DNA of 14,306 bases from Rubrobacter sp. Its GTDB lineage: Bacteria > Actinomycetota > Rubrobacteria > Rubrobacterales > Rubrobacteraceae. The position numbers and the translations under genes were made by a program. The notes beneath the pieces were generated by a model. It worked only from the letters and a program-made list of their open reading frames with translations, did not search any database and was not told the DNA's origin. The DNA is taken from NCBI GenBank assembly GCA_016781635.1, contig JADDPY010000537.1, positions 1 to 14,306 on the forward strand, in the 5' to 3' direction. Shown one piece after another: positions 7,991 to 14,306 of the stretch. How positions within the stretch are numbered: the stretch's first letter is position 1; the number at the start of each line of letters is the position of its first letter.

Positions 7991-8242
7991 ATGTCAGTAA
8001 GCACCGAGAACGCCGCCGCCGCTATTCGCGAGTGGCTGCAGGAGAACGTAACCGGGAACCGCGAGGTCTCCGACGACGAGCAGCTTATAGAGAACGGCGT
8101 TCTGACGTCGCTGCAGACCGTCGAGCTCGTGATGTTCCTGGAGGACCGCTTCGGGGTCACGGTCGAGGACGAGGAGCTGGACGAGGAGAACTTCGCCTCC
8201 GTCCGGACCATCGCCGACCTGGTCACCAGCAAGTCCGCCTGA
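7991..8242 (+). CDS. Acyl carrier protein (phosphopantetheine-binding)
   Basis: This 83-residue acidic protein has the size and four-helix pattern of an acyl or peptidyl carrier protein: DDEQLIENGVLTSLQTVELV followed by MFLEDRFGVTVEDEELDEENF. The expected phosphopantetheine attachment residue is Ser40, in TSLQ. The usual Asp before that Ser is Thr here, so the motif is TSL rather than DSL. A strong ribosome site, AAGGAGG (7976-7982), precedes the ATG. The stop codon lies two bases before the ligase ATG, so the two are probably translationally coupled. It is a dedicated carrier for the neighbouring ligase and decarboxylase rather than the fatty-acid ACP, judged from context. A holo-ACP synthase encoded elsewhere would be needed to activate it. 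Confidence 0.88.
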   Translation: MSVSTENAAAAIREWLQENVTGNREVSDDEQLIENGVLTSLQTVELVMFLEDRFGVTVEDEELDEENFASVRTIADLVTSKSA

Positions 8243-8244
8243 TC

Positions 8245-9822
8245 ATGCGCCCAGAGTTCACACTACACGACCTGCTCTTCAACTCCGCCGAGCGCGCCCC
8301 CCAAAAGGTCGCGGTCGTCGACGGCAACGCGGAGCACACCTACGAGGACATGCACCGCGAGAGCGGCGCGTTGGCCGCCGCCCTGCAGGACGCCGGGGTA
8401 AAGAAGGGCGACCGGGTCGGCGTCCTCATGGATAAGTCCTGGGAGGCGATCATCGCGATGATAGCCGCCTCGCGCGCGGGAGCGGCCTTCGTCAACATCA
8501 ACCCTCAGCTCAGGGCCCAGCAGGTCCGCTACATCACCGAGGACTGCGACGCCCGTGTCATCATCGGCGACTCCGCCAAGCTCGGCGAGCTGGAGCCGAA
8601 GACGGGAGAGAGGGCATTCTACAAGGGCGAGGAGCCGGACGCCGGGGGCATCTCCGGCGAGCTCACCGACCTCGCCGAGGTTCTCGCCGGCGACGGCTCC
8701 CCCCGAGAGACGTCCGTCTCCGAGGTCGACCTCGCGACGATCCTGTACACCTCCGGCTCGACCGGGATGCCGAAAGGCGTCTCCACGAGCCACCGCAACT
8801 TCGTGGCGGGGTCCCAGATTGTCTCGACGTACCTGGAGAATACCTCCGAGGACCGCATCCTCTCGGCCCTCCCGTTCAACTTCGACGCCGGGCTCAACCA
8901 GTTCACGACGTCGCTGCGGGTGGGCGCGACCCTGGCCCTGCTCCGGTCGAGGCTGCCGGGCGACCTATTGAAGGGCCTTCGCCGCCACGAGATCACGGGT
9001 GTCACCGGCGTTCCACCGCTGTGGGCGCTCTTGCTCCGCGGTTCGAAGTCCCTCCAGGAGCAGCCGCTCACGCATCTGCGCTACATCTCCAACACCGGCG
9101 GGCGCATCCCGCAGGCCAACCTCGACGAGTTGAGACGTCTGTTGGAGCCAAACGGCACCAAGATCTACCTGATGTACGGCCTCACGGAAGCGTTCCGTTC
9201 CACGTACCTGCCGCCCGAGGAGATAGAGCGCGGCACCGAGTGCATCGGCAAGGCCATCCCGGACACTCAGATTATCGTCATAAACAAGGAAGGTAAGGAG
9301 TGCGCCCCCGGCGAGGTCGGCGAGCTCGTCCACCGCGGCCCCACGGTCGCGATGGGCTACTGGGGGAAGCCCGAGAAGACGGCGAAGGCGTATCGTCCGA
9401 ACCCGCTCGCCCCGCCGGAGCTTCTGGACGTCGAGAGGGTGGTGTACTCCGGGGATCAGGTCAGACGCGACGAGGACGGTTTTCTGTACTTCGTCGGGCG
9501 CGAGGACGCGATGATAAAGTCCCAGGGCTACCGGATGAGCCCCGAGGAGATAGAGAACCTCCTTATAAGCTCGGGGTACGTGCACGAGGCCTGCTCCTTC
9601 GGGGTGTCGAACCCTGACGTCGGGCACGACGTGGTCGCGGTCGTCTCGTTGAAGGGCGACGTGGACGGCGACGATCCCATTGGGGCCATCAAACGGTACG
9701 CGGTGAACAACGGGCCGCCATACATGGTGCCAAAGGAGATTTTGGTCCAGGACGAGCTCCCGAAGACGCCCTCCGGCAAGATCGACCGCAAGGGGATTAG
9801 CAATGCGTACGCAGATAGATAA
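8245..9822 (+). CDS. AMP-forming acyl ligase resembling exosortase A system-associated ligases
   Basis: This 525-residue ANL-superfamily adenylating enzyme has all the core motifs: the P-loop LYTSGSTGMPKG (167-178), YGLTEAFRSTYLPPEE (311-326), YSGDQVRRDEDGFLYFVGR with Asp404, and the C-terminal PKTPSGKIDRK with catalytic Lys512. It should activate a carboxylate with ATP and pass it to a thiol, here most likely the ACP encoded just before it. The TEAFRSTYLPPEE wording and the CAPGEVGELVHRG segment match my recollection of the family named 'acyl-CoA ligase (AMP-forming), exosortase A system-associated'. The frame is open further upstream, but that region is the ACP gene in another frame. ATG 8245, two bases after the ACP stop, is the natural coupled start. 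The gene overlaps the decarboxylase by 20 bases. Substrate unknown. Confidence 0.88.
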   Translation: MRPEFTLHDLLFNSAERAPQKVAVVDGNAEHTYEDMHRESGALAAALQDAGVKKGDRVGVLMDKSWEAIIAMIAASRAGAAFVNINPQLRAQQVRYITEDCDARVIIGDSAKLGELEPKTGERAFYKGEEPDAGGISGELTDLAEVLAGDGSPRETSVSEVDLATILYTSGSTGMPKGVSTSHRNFVAGSQIVSTYLENTSEDRILSALPFNFDAGLNQFTTSLRVGATLALLRSRLPGDLLKGLRRHEITGVTGVPPLWALLLRGSKSLQEQPLTHLRYISNTGGRIPQANLDELRRLLEPNGTKIYLMYGLTEAFRSTYLPPEEIERGTECIGKAIPDTQIIVINKEGKECAPGEVGELVHRGPTVAMGYWGKPEKTAKAYRPNPLAPPELLDVERVVYSGDQVRRDEDGFLYFVGREDAMIKSQGYRMSPEEIENLLISSGYVHEACSFGVSNPDVGHDVVAVVSLKGDVDGDDPIGAIKRYAVNNGPPYMVPKEILVQDELPKTPSGKIDRKGISNAYADR

Positions 9823-11131
9823 GGCTCACGACCTCGCCGAGCGCTTCGGTGGCTGGAAGGACGGTGTACTCGCCCCCGGTGGCGTGAAGGTCTCGGATAT
9901 CGCCGCCGAACACGGCTCGCCGTTTTACCTCTACCACGGCGAGATGATCGTGGATAGGGTTCGGCGCGTCCGCGAAGCCCTCGGCGGCGACGTCGAGGTC
10001 ACCTACTCGGTCAAGGCGAATCCGAACCTCGCGGTGAACCAGGTGATCGCGCGCGAGCATCTCACAGGGGCGGAGGTCGCCTCCTCGGGCGAACTCGTGG
10101 TGGCGCGCAAGGCGGGGTTTGCTCCGGAGGACATCGTTTTCGCCGGTCCCGCAAAGACCGACGAAGAGCTCGGCATGGCCGTCGAGGAGGGCATCTTCGC
10201 GGTCAACGTCGAGTCGGTCTACGAGATCAACCGTCTGGCCGCCGTCGCCGAGCGCCAGAACAAGAACATCGGCGTCGGCCTCCGCGTAAACCCGGCCCAG
10301 CAGCTTATGGGCAGCGGGATGCGGATGGGCGGCACGGTCGGGCAGTTCGGCCTGGACGAGGCTGATCTCGAAGAGGCGGTCCGCCGGACGCTCGCCCACC
10401 CCGACCACATGACGCTCCGCGGCATCCACGTCTACACGGCGACGCAGGTCTTCGAGGTGGATCCCCTGATCGAGCACTGCCGCAACATCTTCGAGCTCGC
10501 CCTGAAGACCGCCGACCTCGCGGGCCGGCCGATGGAGATGGTCGACTTCGGCGGCGGCTTCGGCGTCCCGTACTTCGAGAAGCTGGAGGAGTTCGACCTG
10601 GAGCGCTTCGGCGCCGGGTTCCAAGAGCTTCTTGCCCACTACCGGACCGACCCTCGCCTCGAAGGCTGCCGATTCGTCTTCGAGCTCGGCCGCTACCTCG
10701 TCGCCGACGCGGGCCTCTACGTCACCAAGGTGATTGACGTCAAGGACATGAAGGGCAAGACCTTCGTGACCACCGACGGCGGAATGAACCACCACCTCAC
10801 CGCGACCGGCAACATGGGCCAGGTCTTCAGGAAGGCGTACCCGATCCTGAACCTCTCCCGCTCCCCCGGCGAGGGGGAGCCCGTCGCTCTCGCGGGCCCG
10901 TGCTGCACGCCGCTGGACATGTTCGGAACCAACATCCCGCTCGCCGACCCGCAGCCCGGCGACCTTGTCGGCGTCTTTTACAGCGGGGCCTACGGTTTCA
11001 GCGCGAGCAACCTCGGCTTCCTCAGCCACCCGAACCCGGCCGAAATACTGATCTGGCAGGGCGAGCCACGACTCTTGCGCCCTGTCGGCAAGCCCGAGGA
11101 CGTTCTCAAGGGCCAGGAAGCACTCGTTTAG
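9803..11131 (+). CDS. PLP-dependent decarboxylase, fold type III (DAP/ornithine decarboxylase-like)
   Basis: This 442-residue alanine-racemase-fold decarboxylase shows the PLP-binding Lys71 in VTYSVKANPN, His209 in HVYTATQ, the glycine-rich phosphate loop VDFGGGFGVPYF (247-258), ELGR (294-297, where DAP decarboxylase has EPGR), the GPCCTPLDMF segment with Cys367/Cys368 and Asp372, and SGAYGFS with Tyr397. The run TDGGMNHHLTATGNMGQ fits the family named 'pyridoxal-dependent decarboxylase, exosortase A system-associated', better than a biosynthetic LysA. It should remove an alpha-carboxylate from an amino acid. With the ligase and ACP alongside, an ACP-bound amino-acyl group is a plausible substrate, as for BtrK in butirosin biosynthesis. 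The ATG lies inside the last codons of the ligase gene, with AGGGG about nine bases upstream, indicating coupled translation. Confidence 0.87.
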   Translation: MRTQIDKAHDLAERFGGWKDGVLAPGGVKVSDIAAEHGSPFYLYHGEMIVDRVRRVREALGGDVEVTYSVKANPNLAVNQVIAREHLTGAEVASSGELVVARKAGFAPEDIVFAGPAKTDEELGMAVEEGIFAVNVESVYEINRLAAVAERQNKNIGVGLRVNPAQQLMGSGMRMGGTVGQFGLDEADLEEAVRRTLAHPDHMTLRGIHVYTATQVFEVDPLIEHCRNIFELALKTADLAGRPMEMVDFGGGFGVPYFEKLEEFDLERFGAGFQELLAHYRTDPRLEGCRFVFELGRYLVADAGLYVTKVIDVKDMKGKTFVTTDGGMNHHLTATGNMGQVFRKAYPILNLSRSPGEGEPVALAGPCCTPLDMFGTNIPLADPQPGDLVGVFYSGAYGFSASNLGFLSHPNPAEILIWQGEPRLLRPVGKPEDVLKGQEALV

Positions 11132-11158
11132 CCCTTAGCGGCCAACTTTCGGTAAAAA

Positions 11159-11195
11159 GAAGAAGGGGAGCTGCTTCGAGCAGCTCCCCCCTCTT
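11159..11195. terminator. Bidirectional rho-independent-type terminator
   Basis: GGGGAGCTGCT (11165-11175) pairs perfectly with AGCAGCTCCCC (11179-11189) over a TCG loop. After one mismatch the stem continues for five more pairs. It begins about 30 bases after the decarboxylase stop. On the plus strand the tail is only weakly U-rich (TCTTCC). On the minus strand the hairpin is followed by TTCTTCTTTTTACC, a good U-rich tail. It probably ends both the ACP operon and the convergent VanW transcript. Confidence 0.75.
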
Positions 11196-11223
11196 CCCTG
11201 GCTAGAGCTTCAGAACTCGCGCT

Positions 11224-11490
11224 TCAGGGGCTCGACCTTGCCTCTCTCGATCTTTTTTCTTTTGCCTCCCCCACCACACGACGGAGTTCCGTTAGTGACA
11301 GGCTTTCAATGCGCCGGACGACGGGGTCTCCGAGTTCGTCGCGAACCGCGAGGGTGATCCCCTTGCATGTCCCGCGCCATCCATCGCCCCTGCTGATGGC
11401 TATCGTGGACAGATTATTGCAGCATTGGTTATAAGCAGCAACGCCTGGAGCGGCCTTATAAGCGCGTTCCGGGCGATTGGCGCGAGGCAA
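11224..11490 (-). CDS. Possible small hypothetical protein or gene remnant
   Basis: An open frame of 88 codons lies between the second VanW gene and the terminator. The C-terminal half has GC-rich third positions and a helical, protein-like pattern (PVVRRIESLSLTELRRVVGE followed by a basic tail). The N-terminal half looks less coding, and the only usual start is a TTG at 11490 with no ribosome site. I do not recognise it. It could be a poorly started small gene, the tail of a decayed gene, or simply open sequence. If transcribed, it would be on the VanW message ahead of the terminator. Confidence 0.25.
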   Translation of the reverse strand: MPRANRPERAYKAAPGVAAYNQCCNNLSTIAISRGDGWRGTCKGITLAVRDELGDPVVRRIESLSLTELRRVVGEAKEKRSREARSSP

Positions 11491-11502
11491 GCGTGGGCCT
11501 GG

Positions 11503-13314
11503 TTATTGCCTGACGGCCGGGACCGGGACCTCGGGCGGCGGGATGGTCTTGCCTTTTTCGTCTATCAGGGGGTTGTAGGTGTCTTTGTGGAGGAGGCCGT
11601 CGTAGATCACCTCTCCGTCCTTCGTCACCTTCTGGTAGGTGTTCCACTTGGAGTAGTCCGCGCCCATGTACTTGGGCTCTGAAGTCATCTCGACCTTCGT
11701 GTTGCTGGGCTTGCCGTAGACCTCGGCGTAGAGGTAGCCGTCAGCGGCGACGCGCTGGCGGATGAGCACGTAGCCGTCGGAGGTATTCTCGAACTTCATG
11801 TCGAGGGCGCCGACGCCGTTCTCGTCACCGAACCACACCGTGGCGTCGAGGCCGGGCCTTATGTACGGCAGCTGAGCGTAGTGGGGGCTGCGCTCGGTGA
11901 TGTCGAGCCCGGCATAGTTGGCGGCCATATACAGGGTCGAGGTAACCTGGCAGAGACCGCCGCCATCAGCCAGTGTCTCCTTGCCGTCGATGATAACCTT
12001 GGTCGCGTTGTAGTCGAGCCCGGCGACATTCTCGTTCATGGAGAAGATCTCGCCCGGCGCTACAAACAAGCCGTCCACGGCCTCTGAGGCTATCTCGAGG
12101 TTCTCCACACGCTTACCGTCATCCGGAACGACGGCATAATCGGTGCGGTACTTGCCGAGAAGATCGGTCGGCTTGAGGGCTTCGGCCTCGGCGGTGACGA
12201 GCTCGGGCTCGTCGGTGACGACCGGGATCTCGTACTCGCGCCGCCCCTCGAAGAGCCCGGTCTCGAGGTCCGCGAAGAACGCTTGCTCGTCGACCGCCAT
12301 ACCGGTTTGGCTGGCCGTCACGACTACCTCGTCGCCGTTCAGCTCATAGCCCGCCTCGCGTGGCTCGGCGGTGAGCGCCTGTATCGGCTCGGACGCAGCG
12401 GCCCGGAGCCTCTCGCGATTCAGCGCAACGTCGATCTCACCGCCCTTCGGCACGAAGTCGAGCGTCTGGCCGACCTCGGCGGGTGTCAGGGTCCACTCCT
12501 CCTCCCCGGTGGAGAGCGAAACTTCCCCGGACATGACGTCCCGGGCCTCGGTGGCCGCGGCCTCGGCGGCCGGCGTATCCACGGCGGGTTCGACGGTCTC
12601 ACCCACCATCTCGGTCTCCCCGGTGGCCCCCTCGATGGCCGCCCGGATGTTCGCGGCGGTCGCCGGCACGTTCATCCCGTACCCCTCGCGCGATTCCCCG
12701 ACCAGGACCTCGGCCCCCTCCACGGCGACGGATGCCTCGCGAGGCTGCCCGTCGACCCTCTGGGCGACGGCCTGGGTCAAGGCGTCGACCCGCGCGGGGT
12801 CGTACCCGATCTCGGGAGACACCTCAGCGGAACCGTAAGCGGCCTGAAGCCGACTCGTCAGGCGCTCGAGAACGTTGCCGCCGCGGCCGATCTCGTAGGC
12901 CCGATCCATGGTAGCGGGGACATCGTAAGAGACGCCCAGTTGCCGGGCACCGAGGGTGAAGTCTTGGGGCCCGCTCAGGTCGATCTCGTCGAGGTTCTGC
13001 GCGAGGCGCTCCTGGACCTGCGCTTCGGCCTCCCCGGTGGTCTTGCCACCGACGTCCACGCCGGCCACGGAGACGCCGTTGTAGATCCTGCCGGAATTGC
13101 TCCAGTAGTCCAGTGCCACCGCCCCGGCAAGCACGGCACAGACGACGAGCACGACAATAGAGACCTTGCGCCGTCCCCTCGAAGAGCCGCGAGGATACCC
13201 CCCGCCGCTAACCGTCTTCCTCGAAGATTTGTAAGTCTCCAATCGTCCCCCCACACGTGGATTGCTCGCCAAGTCTATCCCATAAATCTTGTGGTTAAAG
13301 CCCGTCAGCGCCAA
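11503..13314 (-). CDS. VanW family protein with two peptidoglycan-binding-like domains
   Basis: This protein of up to 603 residues has a basic cytoplasmic tail, one membrane segment (about 51-69), two PG_binding_4-like repeats (about 75-250 and 255-385), and a VanW domain (about 393-525) with DLLGKYRTDYA, APGEIFSMNE, GGGLCQVTSTL, HYAQLPYIRPG and DATVWFGD. A C-terminal segment with YQKVTKDGEVIYDGLL matches the equivalent part of the other VanW protein in this window. The start is uncertain: TTG 13314 (AGGGG ten bases upstream) gives the full length, while TTG 13242, with GGGGGG four bases upstream, gives a shorter cytoplasmic tail like that of the other paralogue. It lies 13 bases after the stop of the 108-residue gene and is probably cotranscribed with it. 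It is predicted to sit in the membrane facing the cell wall; the catalytic role of VanW is unknown. Confidence 0.85.
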   Translation of the reverse strand: MALTGFNHKIYGIDLASNPRVGGRLETYKSSRKTVSGGGYPRGSSRGRRKVSIVVLVVCAVLAGAVALDYWSNSGRIYNGVSVAGVDVGGKTTGEAEAQVQERLAQNLDEIDLSGPQDFTLGARQLGVSYDVPATMDRAYEIGRGGNVLERLTSRLQAAYGSAEVSPEIGYDPARVDALTQAVAQRVDGQPREASVAVEGAEVLVGESREGYGMNVPATAANIRAAIEGATGETEMVGETVEPAVDTPAAEAAATEARDVMSGEVSLSTGEEEWTLTPAEVGQTLDFVPKGGEIDVALNRERLRAAASEPIQALTAEPREAGYELNGDEVVVTASQTGMAVDEQAFFADLETGLFEGRREYEIPVVTDEPELVTAEAEALKPTDLLGKYRTDYAVVPDDGKRVENLEIASEAVDGLFVAPGEIFSMNENVAGLDYNATKVIIDGKETLADGGGLCQVTSTLYMAANYAGLDITERSPHYAQLPYIRPGLDATVWFGDENGVGALDMKFENTSDGYVLIRQRVAADGYLYAEVYGKPSNTKVEMTSEPKYMGADYSKWNTYQKVTKDGEVIYDGLLHKDTYNPLIDEKGKTIPPPEVPVPAVRQ

Positions 13315-13327
13315 GCGTCATGTGCCC

Positions 13328-13654
13328 CTAGCGCGGTTCGCGAAGCGTGCGGACGAAGTCCTCGACGGTGTAGAGGTACTCAGCGGAGCCCGGGGTTGGC
13401 TCCGGGCTAACGGAGACGAGGTCGAAGTTCTGGAGCACCCCGATTAGATCTTCGTTCGAGAGTCGCACGGCACCCCAACCTTCGCCCGGAATCCTGGCGC
13501 GCCAGTGCATGTAAAATCCCTCCGCCTCCGTGGCCCCGCGAAATACGCAGACCACCTCCCCCTCGTCCGCGTTATAAGAGAGATATCCGGGTACGTTCCC
13601 CTCCATCCTCCCGAGCAGCACATAACCTTCATCCCCCTGCAAATAATCGAACAT
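13328..13654 (-). CDS. Hypothetical protein (108 residues)
   Basis: I do not recognise this family. The protein is small, acidic and soluble-looking, with no signal peptide or membrane segment. It is rich in aromatic residues in a mixed alpha/beta pattern (YVLLGRMEGNVPGYLSYN, then VVCVFRGATEAEGFYMHWRA, then a helix around NEDLIGVLQNF). The ATG at 13654 has a good AGGAAGG site five bases upstream, and codon use looks genuine. It is followed after 13 bases by the second VanW gene, so the two probably share a message. Confidence 0.65.
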   Translation of the reverse strand: MFDYLQGDEGYVLLGRMEGNVPGYLSYNADEGEVVCVFRGATEAEGFYMHWRARIPGEGWGAVRLSNEDLIGVLQNFDLVSVSPEPTPGSAEYLYTVEDFVRTLREPR

Positions 13655-13975
13655 GAGACCTTCCTATCTTCTACAAGAACGCGCCTCGAGGATACAACAG
13701 CCGAGACCTCCTCCGATAAAAGAAATGGCTTTGCACGGAAAGCCCATACATATGGAGGTACTTCTCGTGCAACCGGCGATCCCGCGCACGTAGTCCTTGC
13801 GGCAAAGTTTCATACAATATTTGCCACAAGTATCGTATAGTTTGTGCAGATAGCTTATAAGCGTCATGCTTGCAAAAGCATAACGCTTCGGCGTATCGGC
13901 GACCTCGAAGCCAGAAGAATAACGAATGACACCCGAAGAAAGATCCGAGTCTGACCGCAAAGCCGCCAGGGCTCG
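13655..13975. other. Intergenic, lower-GC region rich in inverted repeats
   Basis: This 321-base stretch separates the divergent 108-residue and Cys-rich genes and is clearly more AT-rich than its surroundings. It holds several inverted repeats: GGCTTT/AAAGCC (13727-13744), TTGCACG/CGTGCAA (13731-13737 and 13766-13772) enclosing CCATACATATGG, GGCAAA/TTTGCC (13801-13806 and 13820-13825), the palindrome GCTTATAAGC (13853-13862), and the hairpin listed separately. It must contain the promoters of both flanking genes; TATAGT (13836) and TATAAG (13856) are possible -10 elements without convincing -35 partners. A 13-codon frame at 13752-13793 is not convincing as a gene. Confidence 0.5.
13859..13888 (+). 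repeat. Hairpin with GCAA (GNRA) loop
   Basis: AAGCGTCATGCTT (13859-13871) pairs with AAGCATAACGCTT (13876-13888) with a single C/A mismatch, closing a GCAA tetraloop. There is no U-run on either side, so it is not an obvious terminator. It lies about 90 bases before the GTG of the Cys-rich gene and could be a leader structure, part of a small RNA, or a protein-binding dyad. Confidence 0.5.
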
Positions 13976-14221
13976 GTGAGAGAAGAAGCGCCAGCAGGAG
14001 CAGCAGGAGAATTGAAAGATTACTACGGTTGCAATAAGGCCAAGATGCTGATGCTCCACAGGCGCGTGGAGTGCTGTCCGACGTGCCACAATTGGGACGA
14101 GTTGGAGGATTGGACGGGTTACCGCTTCAAGTTGCCCGACGGGGAAGAGGTCAGGGTGTGCTGCGAGGTAGGTGATAGGCTGGCCGAGAAGCACCTGGAC
14201 GGCTTCTACGCCAGCGCCTAA
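13976..14221 (+). CDS. Small Cys-rich protein, possible metal binder
   Basis: This protein of up to 81 residues has five Cys downstream of the first: YYGC, then ECCPTCHNWDELEDW, then VRVCCEVGD. The CPTC pair and following Cys-Cys suggest a small zinc-binding or redox module, but I do not recognise the family. The start is uncertain. GTG 13976 gives the longest form; a TTG at 14012 directly after AGGAGAA, and ATG 14045 with AAGG five bases upstream, are alternatives, the last losing the first Cys. The ATG forms retain ECCPTC and VCC. A hairpin follows the stop within 30 bases, supporting a real transcription unit. There is no signal peptide, so a cytoplasmic location is expected. Confidence 0.55.
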   Translation: MREEAPAGAAGELKDYYGCNKAKMLMLHRRVECCPTCHNWDELEDWTGYRFKLPDGEEVRVCCEVGDRLAEKHLDGFYASA

Positions 14222-14245
14222 CCCCTACGGATTCTTGCGAACGCA

Positions 14246-14275
14246 GCCCGCCGTTCTCATGCGACGGGCCTTCTT
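14246..14275 (+). terminator. Probable terminator of the Cys-rich gene
   Basis: GCCCG (14246-14250) pairs with CGGGC (14265-14269). After one mismatch, CG pairs with CG around an eight-base loop. TTCTT follows immediately, a short U-rich tail. It is about 25 bases past the stop codon. Confidence 0.5.
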
Positions 14276-14306
14276 ACTGTCCAAGCAACACCTCGTAATT
14301 TTGGTG

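Noticed and set aside
8032..8244. Upstream extension of the ligase frame to 8032
   Set aside because: This part overlaps the ACP gene in another frame and translates to an Arg-rich sequence; ATG 8245 begins at the usual ligase N-terminus.
9797..11029. Minus-strand open frame of 410 codons opposite the decarboxylase
   Set aside because: Exactly antisense to an enzyme with complete catalytic motifs; the translation has no family features.
11198..11292. Minus-strand frame ending in KRKKIERGKVEPLKREF
   Set aside because: The tail looks protein-like, but the frame is only about 31 codons between stops and has no start codon; it overlaps the 88-codon frame in another phase.
12283..13410. Plus-strand open frame of 375 codons opposite the second VanW gene
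   Set aside because: Antisense shadow; the minus strand carries the recognisable VanW and peptidoglycan-binding-like domains.
13668..13697. Promoter TTGTAT-18-TAGAAG for the 108-residue gene (minus strand)
   Set aside because: The implied start would fall inside the ribosome binding site, so the placement does not work.
13664..14194. Minus-strand open frame of 176 codons across the repeat-rich region and the Cys-rich gene
   Set aside because: It covers low-GC, hairpin-rich DNA and the antisense of a better-supported gene; the translation looks random and is Cys-scattered.
1..14306. CRISPR array, tRNA or rRNA genes, insertion sequence
   Set aside because: I saw no regularly spaced repeats, no tRNA-like cloverleaf, no rRNA sequence and no transposase motif on either strand.

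Overview
This is a high-GC, densely coded bacterial window whose gene content points to a high-GC Gram-positive actinobacterium. A Rubrobacter-like organism is my best guess, from the MurJ, VanW and C39 mix, frequent GTG and TTG starts, and regular use of ATA and AGG codons in GC-rich genes. That assignment is inference, because no rRNA or other marker gene is present.

Layout, left to right. (1) The 5' end of a lipoprotein gene runs off the left edge on the minus strand. (2) A plus-strand C39-type cysteine peptidase-like gene follows, then a MurJ-type lipid II flippase. (3) A minus-strand pair of cell-envelope genes comes next: a membrane-anchored VanW protein, then a membrane-anchored serine hydrolase with a class A beta-lactamase fold. 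(4) Diverging from that pair is the most interesting locus: a two-lobed GNAT acyltransferase, an acyl carrier protein (ACP), an AMP-forming acyl ligase and a PLP-dependent decarboxylase. The last three are packed head to tail or overlapping. The ligase and decarboxylase look like the 'exosortase A system-associated' families, but no exosortase is visible. (5) A strong hairpin, usable as a terminator in both directions, separates this operon from a convergent minus-strand block: a second, larger VanW protein with two peptidoglycan-binding-like domains, preceded by a 108-residue unknown protein. (6) A lower-GC stretch rich in inverted repeats leads into a small Cys-rich protein and a probable terminator at the right end.

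How the genes may work together (inference). The ligase would activate a carboxylic or amino acid and load it on the ACP. The decarboxylase would remove an alpha-carboxylate from the carrier-bound group. The GNAT protein would transfer the resulting amino-acyl group to an amine. This matches the known BtrJ/BtrI/BtrK logic of the butirosin side-chain pathway. The surrounding MurJ, VanW, serine hydrolase and C39 genes suggest an envelope polymer (glycan or peptidoglycan) as the acceptor, but nothing in the sequence proves it.
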